Positions 50,506 through 59,610 of a stretch of 64,000 nucleotides of DNA are shown piece after piece. The notes under the pieces are model-generated. The model was not told the DNA's origin, searched no databases, and saw nothing but the letters and a program-made list of their open reading frames with translations. Source of the DNA: Litsea cubeba (lineage: Eukaryota > Streptophyta > Magnoliopsida > Laurales > Lauraceae); assembly GCA_012931725.1 (NCBI GenBank), contig CM022950.1, positions 58,300,754 to 58,364,753 on the forward strand, given 5' to 3'. The position numbers and the translations under genes were made by a program. Position 1 is the first letter of the stretch. Each line of letters opens with the position of its first letter.

Positions 50506-51936
50506 CGAACAATCGAGCCGAACGATCCCTCGATCGTCAGCGTGTTACCCCTATCCCCATCCCTACCTTTGTCCAACATCACCCGTCTACCATCACCGTC
50601 CCTGCACCATCGAAAAATCCCTCCCCCGACCCGTCGCACCATCCAGCAGAACCCAACCCACCATTCCCTGCTCCCTGCCTGCGCACAACCCAGTCGAAAC
50701 CCATACACCCAATCTACCTCTTCGTTCAAACCCAAAACTTTTCAAAACCCCAGACCACCGAAACCAAAACCCCTTTCCCCATCTCCAATCCATCTGCTCC
50801 CAGAACCCAGCCCCATCGCCCGTCTTTCTTCCGCCAACTCCCTATCGAAACCTCCAACCCATACCAACTTCGTCTGGCAATACCCAGCCCAGATCACACC
50901 CCCACAACCACTCGCCCCCTCCCAGACAACAAAAACAAAAAAAATATCCCAGCAGCAAAGCAAAGAAGAATAGAAAAGAGCAGAAAGAAGGAGAAGAATC
51001 AGACGCAGCGAGAGAAAAAAGGTAGATAAGTACCTTTCACCGGAGTCGACGCCATCGCCTGGTCGTTTCGCAACACCGCCTTCATCGCCGTGGTCGTCGA
51101 GGCACATCCCTCATCCGGCCACCTCTCGCCATCGCCCATCTCCTTCGCCCAGCGCCATCGCCATCTCTTCTCCGCTCCGTTCCTCTCTATAGACAGAGAA
51201 ACAGAAAGGGTTTCGACACCCCTTTTTTCTCTCCTCACTGCGGAACCCAATTTCAATTCCAATTAGAGCCGCCACCCCAGCCCTATCACAACCCCAGCCA
51301 CATCGCCACCATTAGATTCCAGCCCCATCGTCATCGGCTCCAGTCCAAAACCCTAACCCGTAAAAAAAAAGAAAAAAAAAAGAAGGTGACAGAGAAGGAA
51401 GAAGGAGAGGAGAGGAGAAAGGAAGAGGTGTACCGTTCACCAGCCCGCTCGCCATCGTTGTCGCCGCCTTCGCCTGCTCGCCATCGTCGGCCGCACTTTT
51501 CGCCCGCGCCTCCGGCCCTCTCCCTTCGTTTTGTTGAAGAAAATCAGAAAGGGGTCTTCAGCCCTTTTTCTTGTCTCCATCGACAAACAGAGGCTTTGGC
51601 ATAAAAGCCCTCACGTGTCTAACTGCTGTGGGCCTGCATCAGCATCAGTTGGGCCTAGTTTCTAGATCCAAGTCAGTTTGGGTTGAGTTCAGGTCTAGGT
51701 CAATTTGAAGGATCCAAATTTGTTTGAAGCCCAGTAAAGTTGTGCTGACATCATCTCTGCATCAGCAAACTTCAATCAACAGCAGCTTTGATTCGATCAA
51801 CGGTTGAGACTTCTCCTTGCGATACGGTTCATCCACCGTACGATTTCTGATCCGTCTTTGCCAGAGTGATCGTGGTGAGCAGATCTACACATCAGGTCAG
51901 TCAAAAAAAAAAATTTTAATTTACAGTAAACAAAAA
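50506..51936 (+). other. Long leader of the TR-GAG element
   Basis: About 1.43 kb between the primer-binding site and the gag ATG. 50540-50910 is strikingly C-rich on the plus strand and 51020-51500 GC-rich with CATCGCC repeats (GCCATCG words). Short overlapping ORFs in all three frames of the C-rich part reflect composition, not genes. It could hold packaging or dimerisation signals, but none is identifiable. Confidence 0.5.
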
Positions 51937-53604
51937 ATGCCTCCAAAGAAGCAGGTTGACGCGGAGTCTTCCTCTCATAATGATGATGATTTGAGGGGAA
52001 CCGTTGCGCAATTATCGGTAACGGTTAATCAAATATCCGCAACGATGGTTCAAATGCAAGTTCAAATGCAAGCGACTCTGGAAAGGATTGAAACCCGGTT
52101 AACCACTTTAGAAACTCATCGGCGTGATGATAATCTTCGCGATGATGGAGGACCTCATCGAAATCAACGAGATCCATATGTAGTCAACGTTGATCGTGAT
52201 TTGGGTATTAAACTTGTGATTCCCGAATATGATGGGAAATTGAACCCAGATGAATTCTTGGATTGGTTAGTGTGCGTTGAAAATATTTTTGCACATAAAC
52301 CAATGACGGATGGTCATAAGATTACACTGGTGGCAACTCGATTTCGCAATTATGCTGCGATATGGTGGGCCGAGTTGCAAAAGAAGCGACGATACCAGCA
52401 AATTGACCCTGTTGACACGTGGGCCGAGATGAAAAATTTGTTAAAGCAAAAATTTTTGCCTGTCAATTACTCCAGAGATCTGCGTTCACGTTTTCAATAC
52501 TTGAAACAAGGATCTAAGACAGTTGTTGAGTATTCTGAGGAATTTATGACCATGCAAGCTCGTTGTGGTTTGACTGAAGATGAGGATGTATTAGTTGACA
52601 GATACTTTAATGGGCTGACACTTGACATACAAGATATCCTCACATTTCAGCATTTTGAGAATGTTGATGAGATTGTTCAGCATGCTATCAAAGCTGAAGG
52701 AATTGCACATCATCAAGCCAGAAAACTTAATGCCTCTAAATGGGTTATGCAGAAGAATTCTTCACTTGCAGGTTCTAAACTAAGTGATTCATCGGAGAAA
52801 GATTTCACCAAGCCCGAAGGTCAAAATAGGATCACATGCTTTAATTGTCACCAACAAGGGCATCGTGCAAGGGAATGTCCCAAACGTATCCACTTGATTG
52901 AGAATGAAAGTGATGAGAAGGATGTCCCAGATGATCCTAAAGAAACAGAGGTTGCAGCTGAGACAGAAGAATTAGAGATTTACACTGCAGTTGACGGTGA
53001 ATCTCTCATGGTCATCACCGATGCTCCATCAACTACTGCGACGAAGTGGTTGCGAGAAAATATTTTCCGCTCCAAAGGCACAGTCAATGCTCAGGAATGC
53101 ACGGTAGTCATTGATGGCGGCAGTTGTCAGAATCTTATATCCCAAGCTTTTGTGGATCGCTTAAAGCTGAAAGTTCGGAAGCATCATCGTCCTTATTTTG
53201 CTAGATGGTTAATGACAGGTGATGAAGTGCAAGTCCGATATGCATGTCCAGTTATCTTTTCCGTTGGTACAGATTATACAGATACAGTTTGGTGTAATGT
53301 GGTACCCATGGATAGTTGTGATATCTTATTGGGTCGTCCGTGGATGTATGACAAGAATGGAACTAATAGCATGCGCGACAAACACATACACATTCATGCA
53401 TGGTACCAAGAAGGTCACACTTCGTCCTATAAAGCCGATGCCACCGAAGCAAGGATGCGCTTCATGTGCACACTATCTACAGAAGTAACATCAAGAAGAA
53501 GAGCCGAGTTCGAGGTCGAACTCTTTTCCAACCTGGGGAGAATGATGCAGCAGCAATACCATATCGTTGCAACAAGACTCGTGGGCCACATGTGGGACCC
53601 ATGA
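51937..53604 (+). CDS. Gag-protease polyprotein of the TR-GAG element
   Basis: 555 residues from MPPKKQVDAESSS; the frame is open 40 codons further up, but this ATG (context AAAAAATGCC) gives the usual Gypsy Gag start. A short coiled-coil-like region (about 25-65) precedes the Retrotrans_gag domain at about 105-265 (FLDWLVCVENIFAHK, AAIWWAELQKKRRYQ, YFNGLTLDIQDIL). A CCHC zinc knuckle C-F-N-C-x4-H-x4-C lies at 301-314 for nucleic-acid binding. A retropepsin-like aspartic protease is at about 390-475 with IDGGSCQNL (active Asp about 393) and the second motif ILLGRPW (about 463). The last 20 or so residues are read from the 3' LTR. There is no frameshift or stop, so Gag could be made. Confidence 0.93.
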   Translation: MPPKKQVDAESSSHNDDDLRGTVAQLSVTVNQISATMVQMQVQMQATLERIETRLTTLETHRRDDNLRDDGGPHRNQRDPYVVNVDRDLGIKLVIPEYDGKLNPDEFLDWLVCVENIFAHKPMTDGHKITLVATRFRNYAAIWWAELQKKRRYQQIDPVDTWAEMKNLLKQKFLPVNYSRDLRSRFQYLKQGSKTVVEYSEEFMTMQARCGLTEDEDVLVDRYFNGLTLDIQDILTFQHFENVDEIVQHAIKAEGIAHHQARKLNASKWVMQKNSSLAGSKLSDSSEKDFTKPEGQNRITCFNCHQQGHRARECPKRIHLIENESDEKDVPDDPKETEVAAETEELEIYTAVDGESLMVITDAPSTTATKWLRENIFRSKGTVNAQECTVVIDGGSCQNLISQAFVDRLKLKVRKHHRPYFARWLMTGDEVQVRYACPVIFSVGTDYTDTVWCNVVPMDSCDILLGRPWMYDKNGTNSMRDKHIHIHAWYQEGHTSSYKADATEARMRFMCTLSTEVTSRRRAEFEVELFSNLGRMMQQQYHIVATRLVGHMWDP

Positions 53605-53868
53605 AATTCTAATTTTAATTAGTTTTATTTTAGTAAGAGTATAATTAGGATTAGTTTCTAATTATTACTTGGTTTCCTAGTTTGGTTGTTTTCTAAGGCC
53701 TTAAGTATCTTTTCCTATAAATATGACATTGTAGAGATTGGTAATGATATAGAGAGAATTGAATTAAGAGAAGATTTATCGTTGAAGACTGTTTCTTCCT
53801 CGTGTGATTGTTCCGTGGGAACCCTAATTGTGCCCTAACACTTGCATCCTAACCCTAGGACTGCATCA
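53543..53868 (+). repeat. 3' LTR of the TR-GAG element
   Basis: 326 bp, same ends as the 5' copy. The gag-protease frame runs about 20 codons into this LTR before its stop. Confidence 0.93.
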
Positions 53869-53873
53869 CAAAG

Positions 53874-54970
53874 GCATTCCCAAGTATTTAGAGGGAATCC
53901 TTCCAACTTTACACCCAAACACCTTTGATAATGAATCAACACAACTTTCTTCCGCGCTGATGCCAATCAATTCACATTTGCCATAATTGATTTTGAGACC
54001 CGATAAAAATTCAAACCAGTGTAAAAGAAGTTTCACCGTATGTACCTGATTCAGAGAAGCATCGCAGATGATGGTATCATCACAAACTGTAAATGAGTTA
54101 CCGCACAGGAACTATTAACAATTGCAAATCCAGATACTAATTGCATGTGATTAGCTTTCTCCATTAAAGCATGCAAGGTTTCTGCTACAATAACAAACAA
54201 CATAGGGGACAAAGGATCTCCTTGCCGAATACCTCTCAAACTTTTGAAGTAGCCCTTAGAAGAACCATTTACCAACACAGAAAAATGAGCAGACGAGAAG
54301 CAAGCATGAATCCAATCTCTTCCCTTCTTCCCAAACCCCATTCTTTCCAACATATATTGAAGAAAACCCCAATCAACCATATCATATGCCTTTTCAAAAT
54401 CAAGCTTGCAGATTATACCTGGACGTTTTTGACGGTTCCTCGAATCAATACGCTCATGAGCAATAAGAACACTGTCTAAAATTTGACGCCCATCCACAAA
54501 AGCCCCTTGACTGTCAGAAATAATCAACGGAAGCACCTTTCGCAATTGGTTAGTAAGAACTTTAGCCAAGATCTTATAAAGACTACCGATTAAGCTAATG
54601 GGTCTTAAATCCCTAATGAATATGGCACCATCCTTCTTGGGAATCAAAGCAATGAAAGAAGCACCCAATTCACCTGAAATAAAACTATTAACATGGAACT
54701 AATTGGAAGGTCATCTTGAGAAGGTCCCAAAAATGCTGGTAGAACACAATAGGAAACCCATCTGGACTAGGCACACGATCACCTCCTAACTCAAAGACAG
54801 CCTGCTTAATCTCATCCTTTGTAAACTGATCTTCTAGCGAAGATGCTCTCTCTTGGGAAAGCCTTCTAATTGGAATCCCGTCCATCTGAGGCCTAGACCG
54901 GCTGACACCTGTATAAAGTTGACTGAAAAAATGAACAATTCTCTCTTTATATCTTCTCTTCTTTCCCACT
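53874..54970 (-). pseudogene. LINE ORF2 segment: reverse transcriptase core
   Basis: Contains KDEIKQAVFELGGDRVPSPDGF, IALIPKKDGA, DLRPISLIGSLYKILAKVL, QGAFVDGRQILDSVLIAHE, KLDFEKAYDMVDWGFLQ and RGIRQGDPLSPMLF in the correct order. A frameshift lies just before the expected DD active-site motif, which is still visible in the next frame (LQF.DDTI, about 54075). Not functional. Confidence 0.85.
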
Positions 54971-55893
54971 AGGGTTTTAAAAAGCGCGCTAGGAGCGCGC
55001 CTAGGCTTAAGGCTCGTCAAGGCTCAACAATTGCCCCTCAAGTGATGGGAGTCGAGGCGAGTTGAAATAGGCCCCAAAAAAAGCCCCTGAGGCGTGCGCC
55101 TCAGGTCCAGGCTCAAGGCGCGCGCCTCTTGCGCCTTATTGTCACCCAGGCTTTAAATTAAAAAAGAAAGAGATGTAAGGGGCTAAATGAAAATTTTCTA
55201 ATATAAATAAAGATGCCGTGCCGTGCCCTGCCCTAGTTGTTTCCTGTATCATCCAACGAAAAAAAAAAAAGGGAAGAGAACGGAGAAAGGAGAAACACCA
55301 GCCAGCGATCCGCCTGATTAGCAGTCAGTGGGGCCCATGCTGAAATTTTGGGATGACCTGCACTGGCTGGTCTGGGGCTTTTTTTTTTTTCAAACGCATC
55401 ATCAAATCGGTGGGGCAAGAATCATATTTTGCTTATGCCATCACCGACTTAACAATCCATCAGTGGGGCCCATGTTGAAATTTTGAGATGACCTAGTATG
55501 GCTGGTCTTAGGGCTTTTTTTTTTTAAAACATCATCAGGTTATCACCAATCTCGTTAGGTCCTCCTTAGGAGCATCTGTGTTGTTGCTTTGACTTTGAAG
55601 TTGTATTGGTTTTGATGGATTTTGGTACTTTTTTGAATGTTTAACATTTAGAGGGATGGATGTTTTATGACGTTTAGAATTTTTCTAATATTCCTTGCCA
55701 ATTATTTGTCAGTCTGTCTAATTTGTTCTACTTTTGTTATATTTTGTGAATTATCTATCTATACCAAAAATATATTTTTTTATATACAATGTGCGCCTCG
55801 CTTCAATGAAGCCCGCGCCTCGCCTCGCGCCTTAGCGCCTAGGCCCCAAGAGACCTTAGCGCCTTGATGCGCCTCGCGCTTTTAAAAACATTG
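54971..55893. mobile_element. MULE-like non-autonomous element with GCGCC-rich ends
   Basis: Flanks TTTCCCACT (54962-54970) and TTTCCCACA (55894-55902) match at eight of nine bases, the MULE duplication length. Inward ends AGGGTTTTAAAAAGCGCGC and CAATGTTTTTAAAAGCGCG are imperfect inverted repeats. Subterminal zones are packed with GCGCCT/AGGCGC words. The inner 55180-55560 part repeats a phrase, CAGTGGGGCCCATG(C/T)TGAAATTTTG, about 120 bp apart. Removing it restores LINE sequence on both sides. Confidence 0.7.
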
Positions 55894-56930
55894 TTTCCCA
55901 CAATCTACCTCCAGCAGAAAATAGTATTAATTCGATTTATCCGACGCCGGGCAATAGCAATCGCATTAAAGAATTTAGTATTACGATCCCTTGCATACAA
56001 CCATTTATTTCTTGATCGTTGCTTCCACTTAAGCTCTTCTTGGAAAATCACTCTCTGAAACTGCTCTTTAAGAATAGATCGACAATCCAGATCCTCCTCT
56101 GAAAGGTCCCCCATTTCTTCCTTCTCATCAATACAATGAATATCAATTAACAATTGATTCTTCTTCTCAGTTAAATTACCAAAAACTTCCTTCCTCCAGA
56201 CCTTTATTTTACTCTTAATAAATTTCAACCTCCGAGCTAACTGGTGTCCCATCCATCCACATGTAGAAACAGAATACCACCAATCTCTAACACAATCAGA
56301 AAACCCTTCTCAAAAAGCCACATAATTTCAAACCGAAAAGGGGGAGGGCCCCAATCTTCCAAACCAGTCTCTAACACCAACGGGCAGTGGTCCGAAATTG
56401 GCCGAGCCACTGCTCTTTGAGAACAATCAGGGAAGATGTCCAACCAATCTGTAGATACGAGAAACGATCCAACCTACTCATCACTGGCTCAGTCTGCATA
56501 TTTGACCAAATGAAATCTGCTCCTCTAAATGGCAAATCTACTAGATCATGAAATTGAATCCAATCATTATAACCCCTCATAGCCGGACAAAAAGAACAAC
56601 CTCCTCGCTTCTCATTCGGAAATCTAATGACATTAAAGTCTCCACCAAGCAACCAAGGATACTTCCACAAACCAGCCACTTGACTAAGCTCAGCCCAAAA
56701 AGCAGCCCTATCACTAGCAGTATTTGGCCCATAAACTGAAGTAGCCACCCACACTTCATCACGTCGAAAATCTTTGAGTAAAACTGACACTGAGAGCCTT
56801 CCCACAAATTCATCCAATTTGTGCCAAAGAGATGCATTCCACAATAATAAAATTCCTCCTGAAGCATCAGTAGGACACATAGCAAACTGATAATCTGGCC
56901 AAGAACAAATTGATCTAATAACCTGTGCTC
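55894..56930 (-). pseudogene. LINE ORF2 segment: endonuclease and linker
   Basis: Endonuclease motifs: GGILLLWNASLWHKL, VATSVYGPNTASDRAAFW, LLGGDFNVIRFPNEKRGG, SDHCPLVLETGLEDWGPPPF. These are followed by the linker KIKVWRKEVFGNLTEKKNQL and LKWKQRSRNKWLYARDRNTK. The first part of the endonuclease is missing, giving the 5' truncation. Confidence 0.82.
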
Positions 56931-57112
56931 AGACACATTTAAACGTGCAAGAGGGGCAATAGGCCTTGTTTTTTAAGTAGCGTAGTTATATTCAGTGCAA
57001 GAATCTTAATTGTAATTAGCAAAAGATAGATTCCTAGTTTGGATAGGCGGGAAGTGGACGATCAATTATAGGCAGTCGACCAGCCCATTGGTATATCATG
57101 TATTGCTGATTC

Positions 57113-58190
57113 AATTTTTTTGATTGGTAACAGGTAAGGCTATATTAAGTTAAAAGAGGTCCATAAAATAAAAGAAAAAAAAATCAAATAGAACACCTAG
57201 GTATAGGAGTGTTACACCCAATATAAAAGACCAATTACATTACAAAAGGAAAAACTTTATCCACTCCCTGTTTGGCCAAGGCATTCATCATGCTATTAGC
57301 TGACCTCCTTATGTGACAAAACTCCACTTGTAGAGATGAATACAAAAGCTTTGATTTCATTGAAAAAGAATGAAAAAGCACTGCATTCTCATACGCTAGA
57401 ATTCATGGTAATTAACCACAAGATAGCATTAGCTGAATCACTCTCCACAATAAGCCTGTCCTGATAAACTTCTGAATATATTTGACGTGCCTCCAAAATG
57501 GCCTTCACCCACTGACTTTGAAAACATAAAAACTTCCCATTACTATTTTGAAGCACCCCTTCGATACCTGTTGGGCATGGTTTACCTCTAGCTGCTCCAT
57601 TAATGTTAAAATTCAAAACATTGTAATGTAGAGAGGATCACCCATATAGGTGTGCCAATTATTCAAAATATCATGAAGCTCTTTAATGTTAAACTCCTAA
57701 TGAAAACCCATTTGTCCATACTTAAGACACCACATAAAAAAAATCATTGATAGGAGAAGATGAACTCCTCAATTCTCTATCATTCCTTGCTTTCCTAATG
57801 AACCAAATGATAGCAAATGAAATGATCCTTCACAGCAAAAGACCACATCCATGGAAAGGCCATAGCCTAAGCCTCCACCAAATCCTGTAAATGATCCTGG
57901 AAAACACCGTTCCAATCCACGTCTTTCCATAAAGTAATTCTTAACAGATTCCACAATGTCACGATGTATGAAAAGAAGATTGATTCCCCCTTTATGCGAA
58001 TCAAACATCCGATATGTTATGTGACACCATGCAGTTCTCAAATTATTCACTATTTACACTGTACCAGTTACTGCTAACCATCAACATAACTCCATTCAGT
58101 CTGAAAGACAGATCTAACTGATAATCTCCCAGGGGGGGAAAGCTTCCAAATGCGTGTATAAAATGCTTCCAAATGCAGGTGTCCTTTTCT
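57113..58190 (-). pseudogene. L1 LINE 3' fragment (RNase H region)
   Basis: On the minus strand: FNINGAARGKPCP and VESDSANAILWLI (RNase H-like), downstream of connector-like sequence (about 57769-58050). The 3' end GGACCTCTTTTAACTTAATA precedes TTACCAATC and poly-A at about 57113-57120. Frameshifted and 5'-truncated. A different subfamily from 48245-56930, judging by the 3' end. Confidence 0.7.
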
Positions 58191-58195
58191 TCTAT

Positions 58196-58690
58196 GCAAA
58201 GAAAATCAATTTTTTATAACAGTGAATTTTATTTCATCAGAAAAGAACAAAGAAAATCAATTTTTTTATAACAGTGAATTTTATTTCATCAGAAAAGAAC
58301 AAGAAAGAGGACTAAGCATAGAAACCACTTAATCCTAGCCGGAACTCAACGAAACAATAAAAGAAAGAAAGAAAAAACACTAGACATAAAAAAGAATATA
58401 AGTGCGAAAAACTCCCTCAGCAAGAGCATCTGCCATGATATTTGCCTCCCTATGAACATGATGAAATGAGGCTCCAAGCTGATTAGAAATATCATGCACT
58501 TCCTCCGCCAAATCTGCCCGTCTCCAAGGATGAGAAGCCTTTCCAGAGCCTGCCCCCATTGAATGGATGAAAAAAAAATCACCATCAAGAATTGCATTGT
58601 GACCACCCAAACTAAGCAACTCATGACAACCAATCAACAAAAACTTCAGCTTCATTAGCATTCGAAGAATTCACATGCCCAAAATAGTTT
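58196..58690 (-). pseudogene. L1 LINE 3' fragment with duplicated 3' end
   Basis: A minus-strand frame reads LKFLLIGCHELLSLGGHNAI, GDFFFIHSM and ASFHHVHREANIMADALAE, the end of RNase H. The 3' untranslated end (TTTCTGATGAAATAAAATTC plus ACTGTTATAAAAAA) is present twice in tandem, about 55 bp apart, next to the poly-A. Confidence 0.75.
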
Positions 58691-59189
58691 CTAATCACCG
58701 TGCCCTCACAGTCCCGAATTACAAAAAAGACTCATGTTGGACCTCATAGTAACTAACGTAAGATACTCATGTAAGATACTGCCCATGACATAGCCCCCTT
58801 CCCCTCCTTTCCAACAAATAACATTCCCTACTTGAAGAGGATGATGTCATTGATGTGTAGAAAGGTCTGAAAAAAACCTAGAAAATATCGATGAGGAAGT
58901 AGAGGACAGACTTGAGAGAGAGAACACTTTTAAGTGTCCATACTATGGTTGGATAACCCTCTCCATAAATTATATTAATAGTAACTTTAAAAATTACAAA
59001 AATCACCCTGAGGTCACTACAAATTACATGGTCCTTTGGACTGTTTTGTAAATATTGGAAAACTTGTCTCACACCAACCAAGGCCTTCTTGCATGAATCT
59101 GCATTCTCCACTCTTTCTTGAGCATTCATCTTTTTTCTATTCTAATAAATGGTCAATAGAACTGTACTTTTATATCCATTATATAAACA
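58691..59189. other. No gene seen
   Basis: Anonymous sequence following the LINE fragments. Confidence 0.3.
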
Positions 59190-59610
59190 TGACATGTGCT
59201 CTCTGTTTTGCTCTAATAGTCTATTTGCCAAACAAGTTCACTACTCAATATCTAGTCTAAAGAGCATTGTTCTCTCATATCCAAGAGGCAGATGACATGT
59301 GCTTCGGTTTCGGTGTATAAATTAATAAAATACTCATTCTTAGATGATGTGCAATGAGATGCTTCTTTCCATATCAGTCAATTTTTTGTTTCCATTTTAA
59401 AATTAAAAGAACTTCTTCCCTCATTCCAATGTGCCTCTCTTACACTCTATCAGTCAAACAAGCAAAGCACTCAATATTAGCAATGCCTCTCTCATATCCA
59501 AGAGGCAAATGAAACGTGCTTTTTTTTGGTGTATAAATTAATTAAAAAAAAAAATATTCTTGGATGATGTCCAGTGAGATACTTCTTTTCATATCTCAAT
59601 CAATTAAGGA
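59190..59610 (+). repeat. Degenerate tandem duplication, ~220-bp period
   Basis: Two copies share TCTCTCATATCCAAGAGGCA, GTGTATAAATTAAT and GATGATGT.CA.TGAGATACTTCTTTTC. The first is at about 59268-59380 and the second at about 59488-59600. Confidence 0.7.

Larger units (their letters stand above)
50166..53868 (+). mobile_element. TR-GAG-type LTR retrotransposon, young insertion
   Basis: Two 326-bp LTRs (50166-50491 and 53543-53868) start TGATGCAGCAGCAA, end AGGACTGCATCA and, by eye, differ at one base. The 5-bp duplication CAAAG flanks the whole (50161-50165 and 53869-53873). The primer-binding site TGGTATCAGAGC (50494-50505) and the purine-rich tract CTGGGGAGAA just before the 3' LTR are present. 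A TATA box CCTATAAATATG is in each LTR. The only long ORF encodes Gag and protease (51937-53604); reverse transcriptase, RNase H and integrase are absent. At 3.7 kb it fits the non-autonomous TR-GAG class and would need enzymes from a related Gypsy element. Confidence 0.93.
48245..56930 (-). mobile_element. 5'-truncated L1 LINE, interrupted twice
   Basis: AGACACATTT occurs at both edges (48235-48244 and 56931-56940), the second copy directly beyond the 5' end. The 3' end on the minus strand is poly-A after ATTTTACTGTTATC. Minus-strand domains in order: endonuclease (56880-56250: GGILLLW, LLGGDFNVIRFPNEKRGG, DFIWSNMQTEPVMSRLDRF), reverse transcriptase (55000-53880, then 50160-49900: IALIPKKDGA, KLDFEKAYDMVDW, GIRQGDPLSP, MGGRLTLIKSVMSSI), zf-RVT (49270-49100: CPMCLEDEETVHHLLIHC) and RNase H (48720-48520: LNFDGSFARS, NETELFAIL). 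Several frameshifts make it inactive. It is split by 50166-53868 and 54971-55893. Confidence 0.88.

Noticed and set aside
50451..51107. Several long overlapping ORFs in the TR-GAG leader
   Set aside because: Open in all frames because of C-rich composition; no domain and no start context.
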